Source of the DNA: Rubrivivax sp.
Lineage (GTDB): Bacteria > Pseudomonadota > Gammaproteobacteria > Burkholderiales > Burkholderiaceae_C
Reading direction: 5' to 3'
Length of the DNA: 64,000 nt
NCBI GenBank assembly: GCA_022843905.1
Contig: JALHMT010000006.1
Span: 1-64,000 of the forward strand
The first letter of the stretch is position 1. Each line of letters begins with the position of its first letter. The notes beneath the pieces are model-generated. The model was not told where the DNA came from. It worked only from the letters and a program-made list of their open reading frames with translations, and searched no databases. The position numbers and the translations under genes were made by a program. Shown one piece after another: positions 54,701 to 63,807 of this stretch.

Positions 54701-57700
54701 GGGCCCGAGGGTCCAGCCCGGCTGGGTCTGCGCGTCGACCACCATCGCGCGTCCGATCGCCGGCAACGCGGTGGACGGCATGATGCTGCAGGCCGTCTGG
54801 CCGGCGGCGCTGCAGTTCGGCAACGCGAATGCGATGGTCGGCGTTGCGGACAGTGAAGCCCAGGCGTTGAGCTCGGCGATGGCGGCGCGCAGCGTGCAGA
54901 CGCCGCTGGCGGTGAGGCATTGGCCGTCGCCGATGGCAAGGTCCGCTTCGTCGACGTTGCTGTTGACGATGAAGTCGACCTGCAGGCTGACTTGCGGGCC
55001 GAACTCAGAGGTGTTGCTGCTGCCATCCGTCGCGGTGGCGGTGAGCCGCGTGCCGATGGCCAGTGAGACCACGGGCGCCGTCAGCGTACCGCTGAAGTTG
55101 CCGCTGCCATCCGCGGTCAGCGTACCAAGCCAGGTCTTGCCTTCACCGTGGCCGGAGCTGTCGTTGTCACTGACGAACATGTCGACCTGCGCGCCTCCGA
55201 AGGTGGCCTGGCCGGCAGCGCTGCCGACGTGGCCGGTGACGGTGAGCTGGTTGCCGCGCGATCGGGCTGATGTGAACACGGGGTGGTCGACCTTCAGGTT
55301 GGCCGCGCCGGCGGTCTTGACGCCGTCGTTGACGTCGACGCCGTCTTGACCGAGGTCGATGCCCAGGGTGCCATTGCCGTGGATCGAGTTGCCCAGGATG
55401 GCATTGCCGATCGAACCTGCCGCCACCATCACGCCAGCCCGCGTGTTTCCGCTGACGACGTTGCCGGCACCGGCGCCCATGCCGCCGATCGCGCATCCCG
55501 CGGTGCAAGCCGCATGTACACCGTCCCCGTTGGCTACGGCCATCATGTGGTCGGCACTCAAGCCGATGGTGTTGCCCTGGACCTGGGTGCCCGAGGCGAT
55601 GTCGGACAGAGAGATGCCGTAGCGGGTGTTGCCGGAAATCAGGTTGCGCGATCCGGCGCCAGTCCCGCCGATCACGTTGCCGCTGGCCTTGCTGTAGACC
55701 CCGTCGAGGTTGGGCACCGCGGCGTTGCCCAGGGCATTGGTGCCGACATAGTTCCCTAGAACGAGGTTGCCGGCGGTGTTGAGCCATATGCCTCGACCGG
55801 TGTTCCCCGAAACGACGTTTCTGGCACCCGGGCTGGTGCCGCCGATCGTGTGCCCGGCGGTCAGCGTGAAGATGCCGGTGTCGTTGGGTATCGCGGCGGT
55901 CCCCGCTGCGTTCAGCCCGATGAGGTTGCCTTGCACGGTGTGTGCGGTGCCGTTCAGCCACAGCCCATGACTCCCGTTGCCGGAGACCACGTTGCCCGAG
56001 CCCGGCAGCGTTCCGCCCACCGTCACGCCCACCGGTACGTGCAGAAAGACGCCGGCGCCCTGGTTGCCGACGGCGGTACTGCCCGAAGCGCTCATCCCGA
56101 TGTAGTTCCCCTCGACGCGATGTCCCGTTCCACCGTGGATGTAGATGCCGTGGCTGACGTTGCCGCTCACGACATTGCGAGAGGCGGCGGTCGCGCCGCC
56201 GATCTGGAGGTTGTTGATTCCAGTACCCGCCCAAAGTCCCTCGGCCTGGTTGGCGGCGGCACTGGTGCCTCCGCTGGCGAGGCCCAACCAGCATCCTTGG
56301 ATCGAGTAGCCGCTGCCGCTGGTGAGGGCGATGCCGCTCTGAGGAAACCGATTGATGATCAGTCCGCGCAGCGCAATGCCGCCACCGCTGGCCTCCAACC
56401 CGTTGCCCGAGAGCAATGCGTCTCCGCGAAGCTCAATGACCGGGCCTGCTGTCCATCCGGGCTGAACCTGTGCATCGATCACCATCGGAGTCGCGATGAC
56501 CGGCAGCGCACTGTCAAGAGCGATCGTCGCCACACCCCCACTGAACCGGTTGAGCGTGCTGCGCATGCCCGGCGCCGCGGTGCCGTTGGGAATCATGAAG
56601 ATCAGGTGCTCGATCCCTGCGACGCGCCCGGTCTGGGACAGGCTGCTGTCCCCACCCAGGGAGTTGGCGTTGGCGATCGCCTGTCGCAGGCTGCCGGCTC
56701 CGCTGCTGGCCGTATTGACCACGGTATCGAAGTTGAACCCGAAGTCGACACCGACGACATCGCTCGACGAGAGGAGGACCGGTGACACCGCTTGCGATGT
56801 TCCCGACAGGCCCGCGGTGAAGACGAAGCTGGCGGGGCTGAAGGACGCGGGCCCGCTGGCCGCCCCAGCGTCACTGCTGGCAGGATTCGTGCCTCCGACA
56901 TGATTGGTGACCGCGACGGGGGTGCCGGTGTTCGCGTCCGTCCGGTAGGTCAGGATCCCGACCGGTGCCGCGCCCGTGACGGGACGGCTCGAACTGACCG
57001 TGCCGCTGACCACCCGCACGAAGTACGAGCCCGTCGGCAATGCACTGAAGACGTAGACGCCGCTCGCGTTGGTGGTCGTGCTCGAGACCCAGTTTCCGCT
57101 GCCGTCGTAGAGCTCGACCGTGGCATTGCCTAGCGTGACGGTCCCTGGAGTGGAAATGGCGCGCCCGGCTCCTCCACCATATTGCAGGTCCTCGAACACG
57201 GTGCCGCTGATGCTGGCAGTTGTGACGATGGACGCCGGCTGCAGACGGCTCGGGTAGCTGATGGTGTCGTAGGCCAGCATCATGTTGGCCTCGGCCGCAA
57301 TGTCGGCGACGACCTTCAGCTCCAGCTTGCTGCCTGTCGGCACGGTATGCACTACGTTGCCGAAGTCGATGACTCTCTCGACCCATGTCGCTGTCGGCGC
57401 CCACGGCCCCAAGGTCGTCGTGGCCGTTGCGATGCTCGTGCAGCTGTTGCCGCTGCCATCGCACTGGCGCAACCAGGCCGTCAAGGAACCTCGCTGGGTG
57501 GTGTTGAAGTCTTTCATTGCGCTCCACAACCGCACTTGCAGGCCGCCCTCGAGGTTGTATCCCGCCGTGTCGCTGAGCCAGCGCTGGTACTTGGCGGTGT
57601 CGCCCTCGTTCGGGCCGCTGCCGCCCCTGGCCAGCAGCAGGCCAGGGGCCGTATCGCGTCCGGCGTCGAAGTTGGCCAGCGTGGTGGTGGTGGGTGGGGA

Positions 57701-58492
57701 GACTCTGAGGCCGGCACTCGGTACGCCAGAGGAAGTCAGGTACAACGGCTGCGACAGTGGTTGAGCCCTTTTCAGGGCCAGCATCACGGCGGTGCCGAGC
57801 GCCGCTGCGCTGGAGGTGGCCACCTTGTTGCCGCTGTTGCCTGCAGTGGTCTGCACGGCACTGGCCACCTCCACGGTCACGCCCACGCTCCCGTCGGCAG
57901 TGCCGGCTTCGAGGGCCTCCACCATGGTGGCCGGTGGCGAGATCGATGCGCTGCCGTTTGCCTGTGCGAACCCGGCGATCAGCATCGTGTCGGACACCGT
58001 CGTGGTCAGTCCGTCGACGCCGATGCCGGTGCCGGCGGCACTCGAGGTGGCGCTGACCGCATCGATCGGCGTGATGCGGTCGATGCCACGCCACGCCGTC
58101 GATACTGCGCTGGCTCGTGTCGCGCCGCTGAATTGGAAGTTGAAGCTCGAGGGGTCGCCGCTGGTAAGGACCTTGTAGTAGGCCGCGAGCTTGACCTGCG
58201 CTGCGCCTGAACCGCTGGAGCTCGAGCCCGCAAGCAGGAAGCCGGACGGCACGCCATTGACCGTGACAGCGCCGCGATGACTCACCATGACCAGGAGTAG
58301 GTCTCCGGCGCTCGCTCCGGCTCGACCGACCGAAACCGAGGATCCCCCTGCGGTGAGCGCGCTGGACGACCCCGACAGCGTGATGGCTGCCTGTGCAGCA
58401 CTCCAGATGATGATGCCGAAGAGTGCGGCGCACAGCCCCATCGCGACGCGTCGCAAGAGGGAAGTCGGGATCATGGCGTCGCTGCAATGCAT
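51782..58492 (-). CDS. Giant secreted beta-helix / SdrD_B-like / DUF6701 surface protein
   Basis: 2236 aa. The signal peptide (MGLCAALFGIIIWSAAQA) ends near residue 36; the internal ATG at 58474 may be the true start. A jelly-roll-like domain (about 37-400) is followed by an SdrD_B-like carboxypeptidase-fold module (ISGTVFEDLQYGG ... SGVYVFSALPTGSYFVRVV, about 425-500). Two right-handed beta-helix blocks follow: about 595-1140, and about 1160-1660 with a CSLREA-type entry (GQCLTASGVCTLRAAIAELN). Both are packed with VIGNHVGTNAAGTAAVGN / NVVSGN repeats. The C-terminal 500 residues look like DUF6701 (MshQ-like), ending WGVPHRDVVLRREIW. No autotransporter barrel or LPXTG motif is present. A role in adhesion or polysaccharide binding is inference. 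Confidence 0.85.
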   Translation of the reverse strand: MHCSDAMIPTSLLRRVAMGLCAALFGIIIWSAAQAAITLSGSSSALTAGGSSVSVGRAGASAGDLLLVMVSHRGAVTVNGVPSGFLLAGSSSSGSGAAQVKLAAYYKVLTSGDPSSFNFQFSGATRASAVSTAWRGIDRITPIDAVSATSSAAGTGIGVDGLTTTVSDTMLIAGFAQANGSASISPPATMVEALEAGTADGSVGVTVEVASAVQTTAGNSGNKVATSSAAALGTAVMLALKRAQPLSQPLYLTSSGVPSAGLRVSPPTTTTLANFDAGRDTAPGLLLARGGSGPNEGDTAKYQRWLSDTAGYNLEGGLQVRLWSAMKDFNTTQRGSLTAWLRQCDGSGNSCTSIATATTTLGPWAPTATWVERVIDFGNVVHTVPTGSKLELKVVADIAAEANMMLAYDTISYPSRLQPASIVTTASISGTVFEDLQYGGGAGRAISTPGTVTLGNATVELYDGSGNWVSSTTTNASGVYVFSALPTGSYFVRVVSGTVSSSRPVTGAAPVGILTYRTDANTGTPVAVTNHVGGTNPASSDAGAASGPASFSPASFVFTAGLSGTSQAVSPVLLSSSDVVGVDFGFNFDTVVNTASSGAGSLRQAIANANSLGGDSSLSQTGRVAGIEHLIFMIPNGTAAPGMRSTLNRFSGGVATIALDSALPVIATPMVIDAQVQPGWTAGPVIELRGDALLSGNGLEASGGGIALRGLIINRFPQSGIALTSGSGYSIQGCWLGLASGGTSAAANQAEGLWAGTGINNLQIGGATAASRNVVSGNVSHGIYIHGGTGHRVEGNYIGMSASGSTAVGNQGAGVFLHVPVGVTVGGTLPGSGNVVSGNGSHGLWLNGTAHTVQGNLIGLNAAGTAAIPNDTGIFTLTAGHTIGGTSPGARNVVSGNTGRGIWLNTAGNLVLGNYVGTNALGNAAVPNLDGVYSKASGNVIGGTGAGSRNLISGNTRYGISLSDIASGTQVQGNTIGLSADHMMAVANGDGVHAACTAGCAIGGMGAGAGNVVSGNTRAGVMVAAGSIGNAILGNSIHGNGTLGIDLGQDGVDVNDGVKTAGAANLKVDHPVFTSARSRGNQLTVTGHVGSAAGQATFGGAQVDMFVSDNDSSGHGEGKTWLGTLTADGSGNFSGTLTAPVVSLAIGTRLTATATDGSSNTSEFGPQVSLQVDFIVNSNVDEADLAIGDGQCLTASGVCTLRAAIAELNAWASLSATPTIAFALPNCSAAGQTACSIMPSTALPAIGRAMVVDAQTQPGWTLGPIVELRGNAAPSFTSGLMVSAAGSAVRGLVIGGFGQAGLNIAASSVTVAGNWIGLAPDGNIANPNGPSGSTTGGVFVTSGSGIVIGGTSTAQRNVLSGNGGAGVWAAGGSVTVIGNHVGTNAAGTAAVGNGRWGISLESGSNHRIGGAAAGEGNLISGNTGGHTGGVVVRGHGVVLQGNVVGLNAAGTAALPNGAAWSTFASGIDLRSGSGHRLGGSGAGEANLIAGNLGAGVRVSATQARISANIIRDNSGLGIDLNADGVTSNDGTTSASAPNNGMDHPVITGAGIDNTTTQLTVAGFVGAGVGSASFAGARIEFFKAAPDPSGHGEGEVYLGTLTADGNGRFNGTIIFPAGLVAVSDAVTATATDGNGNTSEFGPNWTTTTLAGLAPAGFNAFETDTEAAAIAGTIRSKVAGAATSLAVVALDANGTALHAGFTGSVALRWLDARDDTGAVNGNCRASWVDVGAAGTATFDNNARVNVILVPPANGTRSMRLKMTHSHGAAVVTACSTDAFAALPATLTLAASDSDSATAGNTRPLNNAGASGGVVHRAGRPFTVSSQARDATGALMPGYDGTPLLAVAGCVLPASCNASSLSSTATAAQAGVYTNATVRYAEVGAIQVQLTDASYASVDSGDTDVATRTIRSGMVDVGRFVPDSLSVAVSTAGRFATANGACLASGHGATFIGQGFGWNIAPQVTVTAKNAAGNTTALWTGPLMKLGAAAMAPGLGVSAAGSATLARSFGPVAISDLGGGSVRVAANGLDRFVLELPPGQMQPSITPGWTWALDISDASEAAVPGNPTLSASATQPGVAFDLGAAFHSGRLALAAAHGDARAGVRSLLQLQRWTSAGWVTMTEDRGCITVQPQHLGVEAPSGVFTADLCAAPMTAAVTTAGGRAWIALPATPGAAPGRLTLRLAGEAATGTRCAGMGSPSSIVPMGLPWLLGGLGSSGPPALATWGVPHRDVVLRREIW

Positions 58493-59072
58493 AGGCTCAC
58501 TTGGGTGTCTGCCGGGTCGGATGCGTTGTCACCATTGGGCAGGCTTGACCGCAACTCGTGGCACCTGCAGGGAGTGCGAAGACTCCATGCGCATCCCTCG
58601 TGGCGACTCTGTCGAAGCGAGATGAAGTGGGTTGGGCTTGCCATCGAAGGAGTCGCCGCTGCTGCCCCTGGACTCAAGAGGGCAGCGCGGACCGCCGTGC
58701 ATCAGATGCGCATCCTCACCCTGGGCTTGGTGTCTCCATCCAGTCAACAGCCGCTGAGAATCTCGAGAGCTCCCTGCTCGGGGCCAGGATTGGCTTGATC
58801 TGCGAAGCGAATTGCCTATTTGCGAAGTACGTGTCGACCCAATCGGTAATGCAAACGTCGACGAGACCTGAAGGCCTGACGCGCTTTCCGGACCTATTCC
58901 GCACCTGATGCCGAATCCCCGCCTGGAGTCGATCCGACTCCCGGAATGGTGGGTTGTTGGGGTAGCGAATTGCCGCTAGTGTTCCCCCTGGAACCTGCCA
59001 TCGGCAACTGGCCTTGAATCCACGTGAGCCTCTTTCTCGGCAGACTTTGCATTAGATCCAAAAAGGGCCATC
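58493..59072. other. 580-bp divergent region between the giant protein and the lyase gene
   Basis: No supported gene. Chance frames on both strands lack start signals. It should contain promoters for the two divergent envelope/exopolysaccharide genes; no clear -35/-10 pair or repeat was found. Confidence 0.45.
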
Positions 59073-61496
59073 ATGACTTTCAAAGAATTGCTGCCGGGAC
59101 TCGCGGCTGCCGTCTATCCCCCGGGCAAGGGGGGCAAGGGAAAGGGGCGTTTGAGCTTGATGCTCTCTGCTGCGCTGGTCGCTTGTGGCGTCGGCGATGT
59201 GGCTGGCGCTGCTGCGACCGTACCGCCTGCTTCGGCCCCGGCGCCTGCCGCTGCAGCACCCAGCAAGGAAGCGCTACGCGACGTCGCCCTGGCGCGCATG
59301 CGCGCGACGGATCTCACGCCGATTTGGGGACACTCGCGTGATTGGCAAAGCATCAGGTGGAAGAACGTCGGCGACTACCTCACCGGGCAGATCACCCCCC
59401 AGGTCTACGCCCAGCGCAAGGTCGACGGCTACCACCTCGACGACCCCTATGGCTTGAACCTGTTGCCCCTGGTTCCCGCCAACTACACCAGGACCGGCGG
59501 CAACTGCTACTTCACCACCAGTCGAATCCACATGCTGTCGGGGCGCTACTCGCGAACCAAGGATGTGCGCTACCTGAATCAGTGGATGGCCATCAATCGC
59601 GACATGGCGCTGAACCAGCAAGCCCAGCTCTCTGCGCTGCCCGCTGCCGAACGCGCGGCGTGGAGGTCCTGCGCAGGCATCGACGTGGGTGACCCGCTGG
59701 CCCTGTTGATGAACGGCATCCACGTGATGGGCGCCATGCAGGCGCTGGGCGTGATGGCCAAGACCGTGGACCAGCCGACCAGCACCACGGCCAGCTGGTC
59801 TGACTGGGAGAGTCTTTCGCGGCTGCCGACGACGAGACTTCTGCTGCCGTCGCAACGCGACGCGTTTCCAGCGGACGCCCTGTACGACATCGCCGGCGGT
59901 ATCGCCCGCAGTTGGGCGCCCCATCTCACGCGGCACTATGCGACGAACCTGCGGATGCCGAACCAGCGGTTCACCGGGCTGTCGGCGCTGGCCTTGACGA
60001 ACCACTTCTTCGAGGACCACCCCGACGTCAAGGCCATTTCGGGGCGCGTGGACGATGGCATGGCGGCCTTCTTCAAGGACACCGTCAACAAGGACGGCGG
60101 CTTCATCGAGCAGTCCTTCAACTACAACCTGGCCCAGGAGAAGGAGATTCGGGTCGTTGCCCGCTTGCCGCAGCGCAGTTGGTCGAGCGCCGCGAACGAA
60201 GCGCTGTCCAAGTGGGATCTGCTGGAGGCCGGCCTCGCCACGCCCCAGGGTGGCTTGCCGCAAGTCGGCAATTCGCTCTGGCAGGCCGGGAGTGCGCAGC
60301 CTTCGACGCGATTCGCCCAGACCTCGCTCGCCTTCCCGTACAGCGGCTACTACGCCATGCGTTCGTCCTGGGAACCCGACGCGTCGTATCTTTTCTTCTT
60401 CAATCGCCGAGCCGGCCGGGGCCACACCATGGCCGGCGGCAATTCGGTTCAGGTCGGTGCCATGGGACGCCGGCTCATCGTCGCCGGCGGCATCCCGAAC
60501 TACGCTGGCGGAGACCTCAACCACCCAGCGGCCGATGCTTATCGCAGCGAAACGTCCACATGGAAGACGAACACCATCGTCGTGGACGACAAGTCGCAGT
60601 TGGCCAGTACCGACGGCTTGAATCTCCGAGCCGACGGCAAGCCCGATCCGAACGTCGCACCCGACAAGCCCATCAACGCACGTTGGCACAGCTCCGCGAA
60701 CTTCGACTTCGTCGAAGGTCTGCACACGGGGGGTTATGCCGGACTGGCGAAGCAGGACGTGACGCATTGGCGTGGCGTGACCTTCCTTCGCGAGCTGCAG
60801 ACCTGGGTGATCGTGGACATCATGCGCAGCCCGAGCTTCCGCAGGTACAAGCAGATCTGGAAGTTTGCGGCGCCGGTGGTGGGCAGCAACGGTGTGCAGT
60901 CGGAAGGCTTCACGGCGAACCAGGTGTTGAGCTCTGCGGCCAGCCGCATCATCGCGACGCAGGACGCTACCCCCGGTGCCGTCAATCTCACGTTGCGTCA
61001 GTTCGGATTGCCCGTCTCGTACGACCACTACTTTGGCAGCGACAAGGGCCCCTACGGCTACGTGGGCACGGGCTTCGGGCCGGGCCCGGGCTTTTCGCCC
61101 GACGTGCACGCGAGCTTCTCCGGTGCCGGCGACCAGGTGCTGATCACCGTGCTGCGCCCGTCGGCCGGCCTGGCCGGAGACGGTTTCACCTTGGCCACCG
61201 ATGTGACGGCCAACGGCATCACGGGAGCTGACCTGAGAATCGGATGGAACAGGCTGCAGATCCGTGCTTCAGCCTCCGCTGCGAACCTCACGGCGATGGG
61301 CGAGGTGGCCAACCAGGCCAACCTGCTGATCGTTCAATCGGTCAACGGTGCCAAGAAGCGCCTGGTCATCGGCGATATCGCCGTTCCCGCGGCAAGCTAC
61401 GAAGCAACCGGCGGCGTCCGGCAGCCCGTCAAGGTGCCCTCCGCCTTCAAGTGGACGACCGATTCTCAAGGACGGTTCGTGGTCAACCTCGAATGA
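59073..61496 (+). CDS. Heparinase II/III-like polysaccharide lyase, probable lipoprotein
   Basis: 807 aa. The signal-like segment (SLMLSAALVACG, lipobox LVAC, about residues 27-38) follows an unusual glycine/lysine-rich start. An alpha-alpha toroid domain (about 75-430) is followed by the beta-sheet domain of heparinase II/III lyases (about 440-800), with the family region RGHTMAGGNSVQVGAMGRRLIVAGG (about 449-473). Such enzymes cleave uronic-acid polysaccharides (alginate, heparin-like or bacterial exopolysaccharide) by beta-elimination. The substrate is not evident. A basic residue set (NYNLAQEK, GHTM) may hold the catalytic Asn/Tyr/His, but I cannot assign them. Confidence 0.78.
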   Translation: MTFKELLPGLAAAVYPPGKGGKGKGRLSLMLSAALVACGVGDVAGAAATVPPASAPAPAAAAPSKEALRDVALARMRATDLTPIWGHSRDWQSIRWKNVGDYLTGQITPQVYAQRKVDGYHLDDPYGLNLLPLVPANYTRTGGNCYFTTSRIHMLSGRYSRTKDVRYLNQWMAINRDMALNQQAQLSALPAAERAAWRSCAGIDVGDPLALLMNGIHVMGAMQALGVMAKTVDQPTSTTASWSDWESLSRLPTTRLLLPSQRDAFPADALYDIAGGIARSWAPHLTRHYATNLRMPNQRFTGLSALALTNHFFEDHPDVKAISGRVDDGMAAFFKDTVNKDGGFIEQSFNYNLAQEKEIRVVARLPQRSWSSAANEALSKWDLLEAGLATPQGGLPQVGNSLWQAGSAQPSTRFAQTSLAFPYSGYYAMRSSWEPDASYLFFFNRRAGRGHTMAGGNSVQVGAMGRRLIVAGGIPNYAGGDLNHPAADAYRSETSTWKTNTIVVDDKSQLASTDGLNLRADGKPDPNVAPDKPINARWHSSANFDFVEGLHTGGYAGLAKQDVTHWRGVTFLRELQTWVIVDIMRSPSFRRYKQIWKFAAPVVGSNGVQSEGFTANQVLSSAASRIIATQDATPGAVNLTLRQFGLPVSYDHYFGSDKGPYGYVGTGFGPGPGFSPDVHASFSGAGDQVLITVLRPSAGLAGDGFTLATDVTANGITGADLRIGWNRLQIRASASAANLTAMGEVANQANLLIVQSVNGAKKRLVIGDIAVPAASYEATGGVRQPVKVPSAFKWTTDSQGRFVVNLE

Positions 61497-61772
61497 AGGC
61501 ATTGATTCAATCTGCCGCGCAATGCTGTCGGCAGGTCCATCATGGTCCTGCAGGTCGAGTTGGGCATGGGCACGGCCGAACGTCTCAGGCGTCGTTTCGC
61601 GATGCATTGCACTGGCTCGCTGCCTTTCCCAACATTTCAGCTGGAGGCGACTTGTCGGCGTGCGGCAAGCAGGTCAGGGGATGCGACAGCTGAAATCGCA
61701 ATGCGGACATCGTTCACCGGGCGCGGCCGCAACGCATGGTTGCGCGACGACTCGTACTCGGCCCGGACGGAT

Positions 61773-62678
61773 TCAACGCACCAGCCCGCTGGCCAGCGGC
61801 GGCACGACACGGTGCAAGTAGGCCAGGAACCGCGCCGCGTGCTCGGCCGCAGCGAACTGAGACTTCCACACGGCCTCCAGCGCCAGACTCAACACAGTGC
61901 CGTCGGCATCGGTCAAGGCGCGGGACAGCGCCCTGTTTCGCACGTGGTACTGCGGAATCACGGCGCTGCCCAGGCCGAGCTCGACCCAGTCCTCCAGCGC
62001 GCCATAGCTCATGGCGCGGCCGGGGTAGGCGTCGACCGCCAGCCCGGCTGCATCGAACAGCGCGCTGGTGGCCGTGGCCAGTCCGCACAGGTCTTGCGTG
62101 AGCAGCAGGCGGGCCTGGCTGGTGGCCTCCAGGCTGGTGCCCGCCCCCGTGCTCGGCAAAGCTGTCTTCGAACACACGACCAACGGATCCTGCAGCAGTC
62201 TGATCCGCTTGCGCGACCTGCCTTTGCCGAATCCGAAGCCGATGATGACGTCCAGCTGCCGCGCGTCGAGCCGTTGCTCCAGATCGGCCACGCCGGACTC
62301 GAAGAACAGGATGCGGGTCTCGGCATGCTGACGGCGGTAAGGGTCGAGCAGCAGCGCCACGCGTCCAGCGCCCGCCAGCGGCGTGAAGCCGATCCGCAAC
62401 TCGGATCGCGCGTTGGACGCGAGTTCAAGGGTCTCGGACTGCAGGGCTTCGACAGCCCCCAGGATCTCGGCAATCTTGGGCAGCAGGCGGGCGCCGGCCG
62501 TCGACACTTCAAGCTGCCGGCCGCCGCGCAGGAACAGCGCTGTGCCCAGCGCCGTCTCCAGGTCCGACACCGCTGAAGACACGGTCGGCTGCGAGACCCC
62601 GCACTCGCGCGCTGCGGCGCTGAAGGACTTGAGGCGTGCGGCGGCTGCCGCGTAGCGCAGGGCGGGCAGGCTATACAT
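61773..62678 (-). CDS. LysR-family transcriptional regulator
   Basis: 301 aa. The winged helix-turn-helix (about 1-62) reads LPALRYAAAAARLKSFSAAARECGVSQPTVSSAVSDLETALGTALFLRG. The effector domain (about 90-295) has LRIGFTPLAGAGR, LDVIIGFG and VELGLGSAVIPQYHV. The ATG at 62678 (MYSLPALR) sits inside a CTATA-CA-TATAG palindrome; a longer frame to 62801 is rejected because it adds no conserved sequence. It is divergent from the YdhR- and AhpD-like genes and probably controls them, perhaps in response to a redox-active or aromatic compound (inference). Confidence 0.93.
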   Translation of the reverse strand: MYSLPALRYAAAAARLKSFSAAARECGVSQPTVSSAVSDLETALGTALFLRGGRQLEVSTAGARLLPKIAEILGAVEALQSETLELASNARSELRIGFTPLAGAGRVALLLDPYRRQHAETRILFFESGVADLEQRLDARQLDVIIGFGFGKGRSRKRIRLLQDPLVVCSKTALPSTGAGTSLEATSQARLLLTQDLCGLATATSALFDAAGLAVDAYPGRAMSYGALEDWVELGLGSAVIPQYHVRNRALSRALTDADGTVLSLALEAVWKSQFAAAEHAARFLAYLHRVVPPLASGLVR

Positions 62679-62716
62679 ATAGGATAGACCTATGGATCTA
62701 TAGAGAGTATAGGTCT
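62671..62716. promoter_or_regulatory. Cluster of CTATA/TATAG boxes: likely LysR operator
   Basis: Overlapping inverted repeats: CTATA-CA-TATAG (62671-62682), AGACCTAT-N15-ATAGGTCT (62686-62716) and CTATA-GAGAG-TATAG (62698-62712). The last two have the T-N11-A-like geometry of LysR sites. They cover the LysR start codon and the region upstream of the YdhR-like gene, so autoregulation is expected. Confidence 0.65.
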
Positions 62717-62788
62717 TGTCTGTGTGTGGATCGAGTTGCATCTTCGGCCCATCAGCATGTGCTGATGCCATTGCAGAAAGACTCGACC

Positions 62789-63091
62789 ATGCGATACGCA
62801 CAGATCTTCCGCTACGTCCTGACCTTGGACGAAGCCGAGTACCAGGAGCGCTGGGTGAAGCCGTATGCGGACGCCATCGCGCAGGTGCCCGGGCTCGTCC
62901 GCAAGACCTGGATGGCCGACTTCGAGACCGGCACCTTCGCCAGTGTGTACGTCTGGGAGGACAAAGCCTCGATGGATGCCTTCATGGCCTCGCCGGCCAT
63001 CGCCAAGGTTGCAGCCGAACCGTTCCTTAAGGACCTGAGCATCACTGCCATCCCGGTGTACGAAGCGGCGTCGCTGATCACGCGGGGCTGA
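62789..63091 (+). CDS. YdhR-like putative monooxygenase
   Basis: 100-aa single-domain ferredoxin-like (dimeric alpha+beta barrel) protein. The segment YAQIFRYVLTLDEAEYQERW, then VPGLVRKTWMADFETGTFASVYVWEDKASMDAFMAS, matches the YdhR/EthD-type layout. Such proteins are thought to be cofactor-free monooxygenases acting on aromatic or quinone-like compounds. It is the first gene of the run divergent from LysR. Confidence 0.82.
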   Translation: MRYAQIFRYVLTLDEAEYQERWVKPYADAIAQVPGLVRKTWMADFETGTFASVYVWEDKASMDAFMASPAIAKVAAEPFLKDLSITAIPVYEAASLITRG

Positions 63092-63199
63092 GAGCGGGGC
63101 GGCCCGGCGGAGTACCGGGCTTCACTGCCGCAGTCCGTCTTGCCGGCGTCGCTTCAGGCGCCGTCTGCATCCCCTACCGCCATCATTCACAGGACATCC

Positions 63200-63778
63200 A
63201 TGTCGACTGTCGCCTCTTTCCCGATCAGCCGCTTCCCGGTCCCCGAGATCAAGGACCTGCCCGAAGACATCCGCACACGCATCCTGGCCGTGCAGGAGAA
63301 GTCGGGGTTCGTGCCCAACGTCTTCCTCGTTCTTGCCCATCGCCCCGACGAGTTCCGCGCCTTCTTCGCGTACCACGATGCCTTGATGGACACGCCGGGT
63401 GCGCTGAGCAAGGCCGAACGCGAGATGATCGTGGTGGCCACCAGCAATGCCAACCAGTGCCAGTACTGCGTGGTGGCGCACGGCGCCATCCTGCGTATCC
63501 GTGCGAAGAACCCGCTGGTGGCCGATCAGGTGGCGGTGAACTTCCACAAGGCCGACATCACACCGCGCCAGATGGCCATGCTCGACTTTGCGATGAAGGT
63601 CTCGGCGCAGGCCTGGGCCGTGGGTGACGCGGACTTCGACGTGCTGCGGCAGCATGGCTTCGACATGGAAGGCATCTGGGACATTGCCGGCATTGCTGCC
63701 TTCTTCGGTCTGTCCAACCGAATGGCCAATGTCACGAGCATGCGGCCGAACGATGAGTTCTACGCACTGGGCCGCTGA
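63200..63778 (+). CDS. AhpD-like peroxidase-related protein
   Basis: 192 aa, carboxymuconolactone decarboxylase fold. The AhpD signature CQYCVVAHGA (C-x2-C-x3-H, about 90-98) is intact, preceded by LSKAEREMIVVATSNANQ. The N-terminal extension (about 1-75) with FVPNVFLVLAHRPDEFRAFF is typical of the longer peroxidase-related group. It is probably an alkylhydroperoxide or disulfide reductant protecting against oxidation by substrates of the neighbouring genes. It lies 108 bp after the YdhR-like gene. Confidence 0.9.
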   Translation: MSTVASFPISRFPVPEIKDLPEDIRTRILAVQEKSGFVPNVFLVLAHRPDEFRAFFAYHDALMDTPGALSKAEREMIVVATSNANQCQYCVVAHGAILRIRAKNPLVADQVAVNFHKADITPRQMAMLDFAMKVSAQAWAVGDADFDVLRQHGFDMEGIWDIAGIAAFFGLSNRMANVTSMRPNDEFYALGR

Positions 63779-63807
63779 TCGGCCAGCACGAGTTGAAGGA
63801 TCCCGTC

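Noticed and set aside
52661-54856. 731-codon plus-strand frame opposite the giant protein
   Set aside because: Antisense shadow with G/A/V/D-rich composition and no domain.
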